A stretch of DNA of 64,000 bases from Yersinia kristensenii (GCF_900460525.1 NZ_UHIY01000001.1:2480001-2544000), one strand, 5' to 3'. Positions 1 through 11,183 are shown, counted from the first letter of the stretch. The notes: generated by a model not told the origin, from the letters alone. Translations and numbers: made by a program.

Positions 1-1045
<1,045 letters not shown>

Positions 1046-1047
<2 letters not shown>

Positions 1048-1180
1048 CCCGCAGAGTGAGCCTCAAGGATGAGGTTCATTCATCCCCACAAGCTTACACG
1101 AGCCAGTGACTAGGGTGACAACTTCTATTAATACTTAATGCCAGGAGCAAATTTGGATGCTGCTTGCAGCATGACGGGGG
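1046..1180 (-). repeat. degenerate ERIC-like element, minus orientation
   Basis: Read on the minus strand, the segment holds an ERIC core (TCACCCTAGTCACT, then TGTAAGCTTGTGGGGAT) and, at its far end (1161-1178), the reverse complement of the ERIC left border (TGCTTGCAGCATGACGGG). Between the core and the GH4 stop lies an extra hairpin unit (TGAGCCTCA / TGAGGTTCA) and GCGGGCT that recur in opposite orientation at 36725-36758. The short ORF that starts at 1138 lies partly in this repeat and is not considered a gene. Confidence 0.7.
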
Positions 1181-1246
1181 ACTGTAACGGTGTACCAGAT
1201 CCGCGAGAGGCCAACACCAAGGACTCACGACTTATAAAAAAATCAT

Positions 1247-1273
1247 TAAAGTATTTCTACAGCTTGCCGATAC
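1247..1273 (+). promoter_or_regulatory. sigma-28 (FliA) promoter of ycgR
   Basis: TAAAGTAT at 1247-1254, an 11-bp spacer, then GCCGATAC at 1266-1273. This fits the flagellar class 3 consensus (TAAAGTTT-N11-GCCGATAA) with only two mismatches and lies about 75 bp before the ycgR start. E. coli ycgR is known to be FliA-dependent, so the site agrees with the gene call. Confidence 0.9.
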
Positions 1274-1348
1274 TGGTGTCTGATATTTATATGCTTTTAA
1301 TAATAATCTGGTTAGCCAGGGCAATAAATTAAAGATGGGGAATGGCAG

Positions 1349-2098
1349 GTGAGCGAAACGTCTAAAGAGAACTTTGTAAAAACCAACAAATTAGCGATCT
1401 GTGCAATTCTTCGTGATCTAAAGAAGAACGACACCGCAGTGATGGTCACTCATGCTCGCGGGCAGTTTATTAGCCGTATTCTGGATGTGCTTCCTGACTC
1501 GAATCAGTTTATTTTTGATTTTGGCAGTGTCACTCATGAAAACATCGCTGCACTGGCTGCTAACCAACTGACAATTATTGCAGAACCTACCGGCGCTAAA
1601 ATTGAATTTACCTGCAATCCACTGAAAGAAATCGCGTATTTATCTTTACCCGCTTTCAGCACCTTCATTCCTGACAGCCTTTATTTTATTCAACGTCGGG
1701 AATATTTCCGGGTAAGTATTCCTCAATGGCCTGCTTATTATTGCGCAGGGAAATTTGCCAACGGCACGAAATTCTCCTATACATTAGCGGATGTTTCTTT
1801 GGGGGGGATGGGGGTATATGCCATCAAAGGCAGCGAGTTCCCGGTACAAGGGTGTGGCATTCTACGTGATGTGTCAGTTGATTTGTGTGGTTTTGGTATT
1901 TTTAAATTGGATTTACAGTTTATCCGAGCCATCGATAAACAAGTGGTAAATAACAAAGGTGAAACCCTCACTGTGCAGCGACTGAGTTTTAAATTCTCTC
2001 GTTTAAGCCCAATTCAGGAAAAAGGATTGCAACGGGCTATTTTTGAACTGGAAAAACAGCAAACCGCCAAAGCCCGAAAATTTCAGGATGGTATTTAG
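1349..2098 (+). CDS. ycgR: flagellar brake protein YcgR (PilZ, c-di-GMP receptor)
   Basis: 249 residues, the usual YcgR size. The N-terminal half (about 1-110) is the YcgR domain; the C-terminal half is PilZ, with the c-di-GMP-binding arginine motif QRREYFR near residue 113 and the DVSLGG (DxSxxG) motif near residue 149. When c-di-GMP is high, YcgR acts at the flagellar motor to slow or bias rotation. The start is GTG at 1349, preceded by a purine-rich GATGGGGAATGG stretch. Expression is expected with late flagellar genes, from the sigma-28 promoter about 75 bp upstream. It is monocistronic: the next gene starts 440 bp downstream and encodes an unrelated envelope glucan synthase. Confidence 0.93.
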   Translation: MSETSKENFVKTNKLAICAILRDLKKNDTAVMVTHARGQFISRILDVLPDSNQFIFDFGSVTHENIAALAANQLTIIAEPTGAKIEFTCNPLKEIAYLSLPAFSTFIPDSLYFIQRREYFRVSIPQWPAYYCAGKFANGTKFSYTLADVSLGGMGVYAIKGSEFPVQGCGILRDVSVDLCGFGIFKLDLQFIRAIDKQVVNNKGETLTVQRLSFKFSRLSPIQEKGLQRAIFELEKQQTAKARKFQDGI

Positions 2099-2538
2099 TT
2101 TCTGAAACTATAGGGTGATTACCTGCGGTCTGTGTAATAGTAGGCAGGCAGCAGGTATTTCAATTTCCTTTCTGGTTATGTTTATAACCGTTTGTTTTTT
2201 CTTTCTCATTTCATGCCCGGATCCCTGTTTTTTTCTTTGGGCTATAATTAATATCTTTCAGCTTTATTGCTGTTGCATCTTTATACGTATTGACAGCTTT
2301 TACTCGCCTCTTTTTTGACTGAACGTTTTTACGTGTCAGCCTTTTGTTTTCCACCTTCACTCAGCATTTTGACAGCATTCTGCCTACAGGGGAGTTTTCT
2401 GCTCAATATCACGCGGCTCGCACCACTCAGGAGGCTCACCTGAGTCATTCGTTTGGATAGGTTTTTCTCCAGCTATCCCCGATTTTTTGTTATGCAGACT
2501 GCCATAAAACTGTATGAGCACCGGACCAGAAGGTATCT
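2099..2538. other. 440-bp intergenic region before the cyclic glucan synthase gene
   Basis: T-rich on the plus strand. A TATAAT hexamer at 2243-2248 could be a -10 element, but no good -35 stands at 16-18 bp. TTGACA hexamers at 2290-2295 and 2369-2374 lack matching -10 boxes. A perfect hairpin ACTCAGG-AGGCTCA-CCTGAGT lies at 2425-2445 in the presumed leader. An imperfect dyad, CTGAACGT with ACGTGTCAG, is at about 2319-2339. The Cys- and Phe-rich 67-codon ORF at 2115-2318 has no ribosome-binding site and is not called. Confidence 0.4.
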
Positions 2539-5500
2539 ATGAAATTATTTCTTAAGACTATTCTTGGACAGCGCCCCCTGTGGGGAGCACGAACGACAGT
2601 CACTCCCTGGCATGATTTTGCTCCGGTAAGGGAGGAATTATTCAGTGTGGAACGGTTGGAGCAACATGCTGAAAGCCTTGCTAAAGCGCAGTCGATAACT
2701 ACCCATCCGCCACGGGTGTCCACTTTGCATGCTCGTCTGGATGATAACGCCAATACATTGTTGGCGGCGTATCGGGCCAGTGCTGCAGAGTTGGAAATGG
2801 GCCGCGCAGTAGTCCCTGCGGCAGAGTGGTTGCTGGATAATTATCATCTGGTCGAAGAGCAAATCCGCGAGATTCGTGACGATTTGCCACCGGGTTATTA
2901 TCGTCAATTACCTAAATTGGCCGACGGGCCCTTTGCTGGCTATCCGCGTGTATTGGGCATTACTTGGGCATTTGTGGCGCATACCGACAGTCACTTGGAT
3001 CCTGAAATCTTATGCCGTTTTATTATGGCGTATCAGCGAGTTCAACCGCTGACCATCGGCGAGTTATGGGCGGTCGCTATCACACTGCGTATCGTGTTGA
3101 TAGAGAACTTACGTCGCCTGGCTGATCAGATAACACAAGGGCGTAAAGCGCGTGCCGATGCTGAGGCGCTGGCAAATAGGTTATTAAAAACCGGGGATAG
3201 CCGATTAGCGCTGGAGTCCGATATTGCGATGCGTTCTACGGAGCCCCTATCTGAGCAATTTGCATCTCAGTTGGCGAAGCGGCTACGAGACCAAGATCCA
3301 CGCACCACCCCCGCGTTAGGATGGCTGGAAGATCGCCTGAAATTACAAGGAGTAACGGTCGGCGAAGTGGTGCAACATGCCCAATTACGGCAAGGTGCTT
3401 CCAACGTTTCAGTGCGAAATGTGATTACCAGTATGCGGTTGATTTCGGATATTGATTGGGCTGATTTGTTTGAGAGTGTCAGCTTGGTAGACGAATGCTT
3501 ACGGCAGGGAAGTGCCTTTGCCTGCATGGATTTTCAAACCCGCAATCTGTACCGCAGCGCTATCGAACAATTATGCCGTGGCTCGACTTTCACTGAACTG
3601 GAGGTTGCCAGTCTTGCTTTGCAAGCAGCACAGAATGGAGCCGCCACGGCTGAACCTGAAAATGTCGACCGCTGTCGTGACCCCGGTTATCACTTGATTG
3701 GTGCCGGGCGGCGTGAACTGGAAAATCAGATCAGATTCAGCCCATCAATGCGATTGTGGTTTAGTCGTTTGAGCATTCGACTCGGTGTTGGCGGCTATAT
3801 GGGGGCGATTTTACTGGTCACGGCTGGATTACTGGCATTGGCACTGTGGGCGATCTCTTTCCCCGGTTTGGCGACCGGATGGCTCGTGTTATTGGCTTTA
3901 ATTGGCTTTATTCCGGCCACTGAAGTCGCGACTGCACTGATAAATCGCATTATTACCTGGAGCTTCGGTGCCACGATTTTGCCGGGGCTGGAATTGACCA
4001 ACGGCGTACCCGATGAGTTGCGTACCTTGGTGGTGGTGCCGACGTTGCTGACCAGTAAGGCAGATTTACTGGAGCAAATTGACCAACTAGAAGTTCATCA
4101 TTTGTCGGGCACGACCGGCTCTCTTACTTTTGCCCTATTGCTGGATGGGGTGGATGCAGATACTCAGGTGGTCGCGAGTGATGGCCCGCTCTTGGCTTTG
4201 GCTAATGAAGCTATTGCCCGGCTTAATCAACAATATGGCCCCGGCCCGGCGGGCCCGCGTTTCCTGTTGCTCTACCGGCAGCGGATATTTAATGAAAGCG
4301 AAAATCGCTGGATGGGCTGGGAGCGCAAGCGGGGTAAGTTGCATGAGCTTAACCGCCTGTTACGCGGAGCCACGGATACTTCATTTATTGCCACCGCCGC
4401 CGGTGAGCCACTGGTGCCTGCGGATGTGCGGTATGTGATTACACTGGATGCCGATACCCGCCTTCCCCGTGATGCTGCACTGCGTTTGATTGGCAAAATG
4501 GCGCATCCGCTGAATCGGCCGCGTTTTAGTATTGACCAACAACGGGTGGTTGATGGTTACGGCATTCTCCAGCCGCGAGTGACGTTGGCATTGCCAATGG
4601 GTAAAGGAAGTTCATTGTATCAATGGATTTTTTCCGGCCCCGGAGGTATGGATCCTTATGCCGCTGCAGTGTCGGATGTTTATCAGGATATGTTTGGTGA
4701 AGGCTCTTACACCGGTAAAGGTATTTATGATGTTGATGCTTTTGAGGCGGCATTAGCGGGCAGAGTGCCGGATAATACATTACTCAGTCATGATCTGTTT
4801 GAGGGGGTTTTTGCGCGGGCTGGCTTAGCCTCCGATATTGAAGTGGTTGAAGAGTCACCGGCGCGCTATGACGTGGTGACCAAACGCCAACACCGTTGGA
4901 CTCGGGGTGACTGGCAGTTGTTACCCTGGATTGTTGGAAATAACAAAGAGAGTAACAGTGTCCCGCTGTTGGGCCGTTGGAAGATGGTTGATAACCTGAG
5001 GCGTTCATTAGTTGCGCCCTTTACCTTGCTGCTGCTGGGGATCAGTTGGATGCTACCCATGCCTGCCGCGTGGATCGGCGTGTTGCTGGTGATCGTGCTA
5101 ACCGCGTTGCCCTCTTTCTTGCCGATTTTGTTCTCACTTTGGCCAGCCCCAAATACCCGACTTAGTAACCATTTACGCTCCTTATTAGACGATGCCAAAC
5201 GCGCCGGTAGCCAGACCTTACTTTCGTTGGTTTTTCTGGCCGACCATGCCTGGCAAATGGCGGATGCTATTGGCCGAACACTGATTCGCCTGTTTATAAC
5301 GCATCGGAATCTATTGGAATGGACGACCGCAGCTCAATCCGCAGGGAAGCCACGGCCCGGTTTAGCGGGTTTTTATCGCCATATGGCTGGCGGCACATTA
5401 TTCAGCTTACTAATGGCTGCCGTTGCACTGATTGTCTCCCCCCATGCCTGGCCGCTGATCTTGCCTTTTGCCGCACTTTGGCTGTTTGCGCCCGCGATGG

Positions 5501-8500
5501 CATTGTGGGTTAGCCGTGCTCATCAGGTGGCGCAACATCATCCGATGACCGCGGACGATATTCCTGAATTGCGCTTAATCGCCCGCCGCACCTGGCGTTT
5601 CTTCGAAACCTTTGTCACACCAGATGAAAATATGCTGCCGCCTGATAATTTTCAGGAAGACCCAAAACCGGTAGTGGCGCACCGGACATCGCCGACCAAT
5701 ATGGGCCTGTATTTACTTTCGACCGTGGTGGCACGTGATTTTGGTTGGGCAGGGACGTATCGCACTTTGGTACGGCTGGAAACCACGTTTGAAACCTTTC
5801 ATAAATTGGCCCGTTTTCGGGGGCATTTCTTTAACTGGTATGGCACGCAGGACTTGCGAGCACTGGAACCGGTTTATGTTTCTTCCGTCGACAGTGGGAA
5901 TCTGGCCGGGCATTTAATTGTATTGGCCAATACCTGTGAAGAGTGGGCGGCAGAGCCGCTAGCGGCTAACGGCGCTAACGGGTTGATGGATAACCTGCTA
6001 TTAGCGAAAGCCGCATTTAGCGAATTACCACCGGGGGATGATGATTTTAAACGCAAACTCTGGGCGGTCCTGGCACAAATTCGCATGGATTTAAAAAATG
6101 TCGGTGAAGCTGAAATGCTGCCGCTGACATTGAAACCTTTGTTGGCAAAAGCTTCTGCGATGGTGCATGGCGTTGCTCGCCCAATCGATGACAATGCATT
6201 TATTGATTTAAGTTATTGGATTGAAGCATTGATTGTGGCCGCCGCAGAACATGAATATGACCAGCAATTAACCCAAGAGATGCAGGAGCAAGTTGCTGAC
6301 CGGTTGCTCAAATTGGCAGCCGAAGCTCGCCATTTGGCGTTGGCGATGGACTTTGCTTTCCTGCTCGATCCTGAACGCAAATTACTGTCTATCGGCTATT
6401 CGTTGGCAGATAACCGCCTTGACCCGAGCTGCTACGATTTGCTGGCGTCGGAAGCCCGGCTCGCCAGCTTGTTTGCTATCGCCAAAGGGGATGTTCCTAC
6501 CCGGCATTGGTTCCGTTTAGGGCGGGCAGCCACCCCGATTGGCAACGGCGCGGCGCTGATTTCATGGTCGGGTTCGATGTTCGAATATTTGATGCCGTCA
6601 TTGGTGATGCGAGCGCCAGCGGGGAGTTTATTGGAGCAAACCAATCAGTTAGTGGTGGAACGGCAACAGTCTTATGGGCGCAGTTTGAATATTCCGTGGG
6701 GGATATCTGAATCGGCATACAGTGCGCGTGATATCGAGTTTACCTATCAATATTCTAACTTCGGTGTGCCGGGGTTGGGGCTAAAACGCGGCTTATCAGA
6801 AAACACTGTCATCGCGCCTTATGCCACTGGTTTGGCTACTATGATTGACCCCCATGGCGCATTACAAAATTATGAGCGGCTGGCCAAGATGGGCGCGCTG
6901 GGGCGCTATGGTTTTTATGAAGCACTGGACTTTACCCGCTCCCGATTGCCGGAAAATCAGTCGGTAGTGATTGTTCGCAATTATATGGCACACCATCAGG
7001 GGATGACCATTGTGTCTATCGCCAATACTGTGCAGCAGGGGCGGATGCGCAACCGCTTCCATCGTGAGCCGATGATTCAAGCCTGTGAGTTATTGCTCCA
7101 AGAACGTATGCCGCGCAATGTGGCTATTGCTTACCCGCGTACCGAGGAAGTTTTGCTTTCCGCTGTAGCAGACAGTGCATTGCCCACCGTACGCCGCCTC
7201 TCTTCGCCAGTTATCGGGCCGCCTATCACTCATCTGTTATCCAATGGTCGTTATGCCGTGATGTTGACCACTGCCGGTGCCGGTTATAGCCGCTGGTTGG
7301 ATGTCGCGGTCACCCGCTGGCGGGAGGATGCCACCAGTGATGATGACGGTTCCTTTATTTTCCTGCGAGATTTGCGCAGTGGCCGCAGTTGGTCGGCGGG
7401 GGCACAATTAGCCGCCAGCGATAATGCGCATCGCGAGGTCATTTTTGGTGAGGATCATGCTGAGTTTATCTGCCGCGACGGCACACTCACCAGCACCATG
7501 AATGTGTTGATCTCCAGTGAAGACGATGGTGAAGTTCGCCGCGTTTCGTTGCTGAACACTGGCCGCCGCGCGCGGGAGATTGAACTGACTTCTTATGCTG
7601 AAGTGGTGCTCACTGCGGCGGCTACCGACCATGCCCATCCGGCATTCGCCAAAATGTTTGTGGTCACCGAATTCTTACCGGAACTGGGGGCATTAATTGC
7701 TACGCGGCGGCCTCGCACGGCGCAAGAGCCTCAGGTCTGGGCAGCACATTTCGCGGTGGCCGATGGTTTGCCGGTATCGGTATTGCAATATGAAACCGAC
7801 CGCGCGAAATTTATTGGCCGTGGTAACCGGGTCGCGACCTCAACCGCGATGCAAGTGGGCGAGTCACTGTCGAATACGGTGGGGACGGTGCTTGACCCGA
7901 TATTCTCATTGCGCCAAAGCTTACTGGTTCCGGCTGGTAAGACGGTCACCGTCTCCTTCTGGACATTGATTGCATCATCAAAAGAAGCGTTGCTGGACAG
8001 TGTAGATAGACACCGTGACCGCAGCGCCTATGACCGGGCCAAAACACTGGCCTGGACTCAGGCTCAGGTACAATTGCGCCATCTGGAAATCAAAGCGGAA
8101 GAAGCGGCCGATTTTCAGCAATTGGCAGCGCCGATTCTGTATGCCGATGCTCGCTTCCGCTCGCCGTCCATAACTATCATGCGTGGGGCGGGGGTCCAGT
8201 CAATGTTATGGGCGCAATCAATCTCCGGCGATTTGCCAATAGTCTTGCTACGTATTGAAGATATTGAGGACATTGAGCAAGTTCGGCAATTGCTGCGCGC
8301 ACATGAATACTGGCGTATGAAACGGCTGGCCGTTGATTTGGTTATCATCAATGAGCGGGCCTCTTCTTATGTGCAAGATTTGCAAATTGCTATTGAAACC
8401 GCGGTGCGCAGTAGCCAATCGCGCCCTCGTTTTGGTGATGAGCTTCGCCAAGGGTCGGCATATGCTTTGCGGGCTGATTTGATGAGTGCCGAAACGCGCG

Positions 8501-11169
8501 CGTTATTACATTCGGTTGCACGGGTGGTGCTTTCCGCTCGTTATGGCACTTTGGGTAATCAACTGAATCATCTCTTGTTCACTCTCGACAAAAAAGTGGT
8601 TCCGTCCAATAAAAAGCTATTTGCATCAGATAAAAAGTTATTCATAACTGATAAGAAATTAATTGCACAAGATAAAAAAACAGGGTTTTCCCTGATTAAA
8701 TCTGCAAATTTGTCGACAACCTCTCCGTTGCCGTTATCGAAAACATTGTTACCGCGGCCTGACAATCTGGAGTTCTTCAATGGGCTGGGCGGTTTTGGTC
8801 AACAGGGGCGGGAGTATGTCATTTACCTCAATGATGGGGAGAGCACGCCAGCGCCTTGGATCAATGTTATTTCAAATCAAACCTTTGGTTTCCAGGTTTC
8901 CGCGACGGGCAGTGGCTATACTTGGGCCGAAAATAGTCGGGAAAGCCAGATAACGCCGTGGCTGAATGATCCGGTCATTGATTCGTCTGGTGAATGCCTG
9001 TATCTGCGTGATGAAGATTCCGGCCAAGTGTGGAGCCCGACAGCGCAGCCAATCCGTGATGGCGGCACTTACATTGCCCGCCATGGTCATGGCTACAGTC
9101 GGTTCGAGCATCAGGCTAATGGTATTGGTATGACGTTGCTGCAATATGTGCCGCTGGCGGACCCTATTAAGATATCTCGACTGACATTGCATAATATGTC
9201 GGATAAACCACGGCGTATCTCCGTCACGGCCTACGCCGAGTGGGTCTTAGCGACGTCGCGCGGTGCTACTGGGCCATTTATCATCACCGAGATAGATGAA
9301 TCTACCGGCGCGATGTTAGCGCGTAATCCTTGGAGCACCGCATTCCCCGGCAGAGTTTCTTTTGCCGACCTCAATGGTCAGCAAAACAGTTGGACGGCGG
9401 ACCGCAGCGAGTTCCTTGGCCATTATGGCAATAGCGCCGCGCCGCTTTCATTGCGTGAAAAAATACCGCTATCAGGTACGACAGGGGCGGGGTTTGACCC
9501 GTGCAGCGCGCTACAGCAGACCCTTGAACTGGCCGCCGGTGAGCAGGTAGAAGTGGTTTGGTTTGTGGGCCAGAGCCCCTCCGTGAGTGACGCGCAAGCA
9601 TTGATTACGCACTACCGCGCTGCAAATCTGGATGCGGTGCTGACGGAAGTGATTGATTATTGGCGCACGGTGTTGGAAGCGGTTCAGGTGAAAACGCCAG
9701 ACAGACAAATGGATATCATGCTCAATGGTTGGCTGCTGTATCAAACACTGGCCTGCCGGGTCTGGGCAAGGTCGGCGTTTTATCAGGCCAGTGGCGCTTA
9801 TGGTTTCCGTGATCAGCTACAAGATGGTATGGCGCTGACCTTTGCTCTACCGGAGACCACGCGTCACCATCTGTTGCGGGCGGCCGGGCGGCAATTTATT
9901 GAAGGCGATGTTCAGCATTGGTGGTTACCGCATTCAGGGCAGGGGGTACGCACCCGAATCTCTGATGATCGGGTTTGGCTCTCTTATGCGACGGCCACTT
10001 ATATACTTGCCAGCGCTGATGCTGGGGTATTGGATGAAATCGTGCCTTTCCTCGAGGGGCCGATATTGCATCCGGGCGAACACGATGCTTTCTTCCAGCC
10101 ATTAGTAGCGCAGGAAACCGCCTCTCTGTTTGAACACTGTGCCAAAGGGCTGGATCAATGCATTGAACTGACCGGCGAGCTGGGTCTGCCATTGATGGGG
10201 ACGGGCGACTGGAATGATGGGATGAATCGGGTCGGTGAAGAAGGAAGAGGAGAAAGTGTCTGGTTAGGTTGGTTGCTGGTGGCGACCCTGAAAATGTTTA
10301 TTCCGTTGGCAAAAGAACGTGATCCGCAGCGGGCCAGCCAGTGGCAGCACCACCTCACGGGCTTAATTGCGGCATTGGAACGGGAAGCCTGGGACGGTAA
10401 TTGGTATCGACGTGCCACTTTTGATAACGGCCGTTGGTTAGGTTCAAAAGAATGCGAAGAATGCCGCATAGATTCTATTGCGCAATCATGGGCGGTGTTA
10501 TCCGGAGCAGCCGATCCCCAGCGGGCTGTGCAGGCCATGACCTCGCTGGAGCAGCATCTCATTCGCCCTAATGATGGGATGGCGCTGTTGTTCACTCCTC
10601 CTTTTGATAAAACGCCGGATGATCCTGGCTATATCAAAGGTTATCCACCGGGATTGCGTGAAAATGGCGGGCAATATAGTCATGCTGCAATGTGGGTGAT
10701 TCTTGCTTTTGCCGAGTTGGGGGAGGGGGATAAAGCACATGATTTGTTTGCCTTACTTAATCCGATAAATCATGGCGATAGCTCTGAGGGGATTGCGCGT
10801 TATAAAGTTGAACCCTATGTCGTGGCCGCTGATGTTTACTCTGTTGCACCGCATGTTGGGCGCGGCGGTTGGACGTGGTATACCGGCTCAGCGGGTTGGA
10901 TGCATCGTGCGGGTATTGAAGGTATTCTGGGTATCCGGCGCGAAGGGAAAGAATTGGTGATTAATCCTTGTATTCCAGCCAGTTGGCCGGGTTTTGACGT
11001 GACGATTAACCTTGCCAATACGCGCTATGCTATCCGCGTCGAAAGCCCGGCACAGCGCTGTCAGGGGATCAGTTCAGCGACATTGAATGGCTCTCCTCTC
11101 GCCTATCAGCCTGATGGATTACGGGTTGCGCTGGATGGGGGGGAGTACGAACTGATTATCATTTTGTAG
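2539..11169 (+). CDS. cyclic beta-1,2-glucan synthase (NdvB/ChvB/Cgs family)
   Basis: 2876 residues, matching Brucella Cgs and Agrobacterium ChvB, which are about 2800-2900. Order: N-terminal region (1-420); membrane segments near 425-475; GT84 glycosyltransferase domain with the metal-binding LDADTRLP near 637 and the acceptor-side RQHRW at 783-787; membrane segments near 830-880 and 960-1010; glycoamylase-like domain after about 1040; then two glycosyl-hydrolase-like lobes. The second is GH94-like, with DWNDGM at 2557-2562 and the putative general acid D2560. The family makes cyclic beta-1,2-glucans from UDP-glucose at the inner membrane for the periplasm, serving osmoadaptation and host interaction. 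Five DKK heptads lie at 2017-2051 between the two lobes. The ATG at 2539 follows GAAGGTATCT. No cgt-type export or substituent-transfer gene adjoins it. Confidence 0.93.
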   Translation: MKLFLKTILGQRPLWGARTTVTPWHDFAPVREELFSVERLEQHAESLAKAQSITTHPPRVSTLHARLDDNANTLLAAYRASAAELEMGRAVVPAAEWLLDNYHLVEEQIREIRDDLPPGYYRQLPKLADGPFAGYPRVLGITWAFVAHTDSHLDPEILCRFIMAYQRVQPLTIGELWAVAITLRIVLIENLRRLADQITQGRKARADAEALANRLLKTGDSRLALESDIAMRSTEPLSEQFASQLAKRLRDQDPRTTPALGWLEDRLKLQGVTVGEVVQHAQLRQGASNVSVRNVITSMRLISDIDWADLFESVSLVDECLRQGSAFACMDFQTRNLYRSAIEQLCRGSTFTELEVASLALQAAQNGAATAEPENVDRCRDPGYHLIGAGRRELENQIRFSPSMRLWFSRLSIRLGVGGYMGAILLVTAGLLALALWAISFPGLATGWLVLLALIGFIPATEVATALINRIITWSFGATILPGLELTNGVPDELRTLVVVPTLLTSKADLLEQIDQLEVHHLSGTTGSLTFALLLDGVDADTQVVASDGPLLALANEAIARLNQQYGPGPAGPRFLLLYRQRIFNESENRWMGWERKRGKLHELNRLLRGATDTSFIATAAGEPLVPADVRYVITLDADTRLPRDAALRLIGKMAHPLNRPRFSIDQQRVVDGYGILQPRVTLALPMGKGSSLYQWIFSGPGGMDPYAAAVSDVYQDMFGEGSYTGKGIYDVDAFEAALAGRVPDNTLLSHDLFEGVFARAGLASDIEVVEESPARYDVVTKRQHRWTRGDWQLLPWIVGNNKESNSVPLLGRWKMVDNLRRSLVAPFTLLLLGISWMLPMPAAWIGVLLVIVLTALPSFLPILFSLWPAPNTRLSNHLRSLLDDAKRAGSQTLLSLVFLADHAWQMADAIGRTLIRLFITHRNLLEWTTAAQSAGKPRPGLAGFYRHMAGGTLFSLLMAAVALIVSPHAWPLILPFAALWLFAPAMALWVSRAHQVAQHHPMTADDIPELRLIARRTWRFFETFVTPDENMLPPDNFQEDPKPVVAHRTSPTNMGLYLLSTVVARDFGWAGTYRTLVRLETTFETFHKLARFRGHFFNWYGTQDLRALEPVYVSSVDSGNLAGHLIVLANTCEEWAAEPLAANGANGLMDNLLLAKAAFSELPPGDDDFKRKLWAVLAQIRMDLKNVGEAEMLPLTLKPLLAKASAMVHGVARPIDDNAFIDLSYWIEALIVAAAEHEYDQQLTQEMQEQVADRLLKLAAEARHLALAMDFAFLLDPERKLLSIGYSLADNRLDPSCYDLLASEARLASLFAIAKGDVPTRHWFRLGRAATPIGNGAALISWSGSMFEYLMPSLVMRAPAGSLLEQTNQLVVERQQSYGRSLNIPWGISESAYSARDIEFTYQYSNFGVPGLGLKRGLSENTVIAPYATGLATMIDPHGALQNYERLAKMGALGRYGFYEALDFTRSRLPENQSVVIVRNYMAHHQGMTIVSIANTVQQGRMRNRFHREPMIQACELLLQERMPRNVAIAYPRTEEVLLSAVADSALPTVRRLSSPVIGPPITHLLSNGRYAVMLTTAGAGYSRWLDVAVTRWREDATSDDDGSFIFLRDLRSGRSWSAGAQLAASDNAHREVIFGEDHAEFICRDGTLTSTMNVLISSEDDGEVRRVSLLNTGRRAREIELTSYAEVVLTAAATDHAHPAFAKMFVVTEFLPELGALIATRRPRTAQEPQVWAAHFAVADGLPVSVLQYETDRAKFIGRGNRVATSTAMQVGESLSNTVGTVLDPIFSLRQSLLVPAGKTVTVSFWTLIASSKEALLDSVDRHRDRSAYDRAKTLAWTQAQVQLRHLEIKAEEAADFQQLAAPILYADARFRSPSITIMRGAGVQSMLWAQSISGDLPIVLLRIEDIEDIEQVRQLLRAHEYWRMKRLAVDLVIINERASSYVQDLQIAIETAVRSSQSRPRFGDELRQGSAYALRADLMSAETRALLHSVARVVLSARYGTLGNQLNHLLFTLDKKVVPSNKKLFASDKKLFITDKKLIAQDKKTGFSLIKSANLSTTSPLPLSKTLLPRPDNLEFFNGLGGFGQQGREYVIYLNDGESTPAPWINVISNQTFGFQVSATGSGYTWAENSRESQITPWLNDPVIDSSGECLYLRDEDSGQVWSPTAQPIRDGGTYIARHGHGYSRFEHQANGIGMTLLQYVPLADPIKISRLTLHNMSDKPRRISVTAYAEWVLATSRGATGPFIITEIDESTGAMLARNPWSTAFPGRVSFADLNGQQNSWTADRSEFLGHYGNSAAPLSLREKIPLSGTTGAGFDPCSALQQTLELAAGEQVEVVWFVGQSPSVSDAQALITHYRAANLDAVLTEVIDYWRTVLEAVQVKTPDRQMDIMLNGWLLYQTLACRVWARSAFYQASGAYGFRDQLQDGMALTFALPETTRHHLLRAAGRQFIEGDVQHWWLPHSGQGVRTRISDDRVWLSYATATYILASADAGVLDEIVPFLEGPILHPGEHDAFFQPLVAQETASLFEHCAKGLDQCIELTGELGLPLMGTGDWNDGMNRVGEEGRGESVWLGWLLVATLKMFIPLAKERDPQRASQWQHHLTGLIAALEREAWDGNWYRRATFDNGRWLGSKECEECRIDSIAQSWAVLSGAADPQRAVQAMTSLEQHLIRPNDGMALLFTPPFDKTPDDPGYIKGYPPGLRENGGQYSHAAMWVILAFAELGEGDKAHDLFALLNPINHGDSSEGIARYKVEPYVVAADVYSVAPHVGRGGWTWYTGSAGWMHRAGIEGILGIRREGKELVINPCIPASWPGFDVTINLANTRYAIRVESPAQRCQGISSATLNGSPLAYQPDGLRVALDGGEYELIIIL
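8587..8691 (+). repeat. 21-bp coding minisatellite: five DKK heptads in the glucan synthase
   Basis: Residues 2017-2051 read DKKVVPS, NKKLFAS, DKKLFIT, DKKLIAQ, DKKTGFS: an exact 7-residue period with D/N-K-K at the same phase each time. It sits in the linker between the two C-terminal hydrolase-like lobes. The DNA is A-rich compared with the flanks. Copy number probably varies by slippage. Confidence 0.85.
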
Positions 11170-11183
11170 CGGTTATTAACTGA

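Noticed and set aside
1138..1332. 64-codon ORF before ycgR
   Set aside because: It lies partly in an ERIC-like repeat and spans the sigma-28 promoter of ycgR; there is no ribosome-binding site.
2115..2318. 67-codon Cys/Phe-rich ORF before the glucan synthase gene
   Set aside because: T-rich intergenic DNA gives hydrophobic residues by chance; no ribosome-binding site and no recognisable motif.
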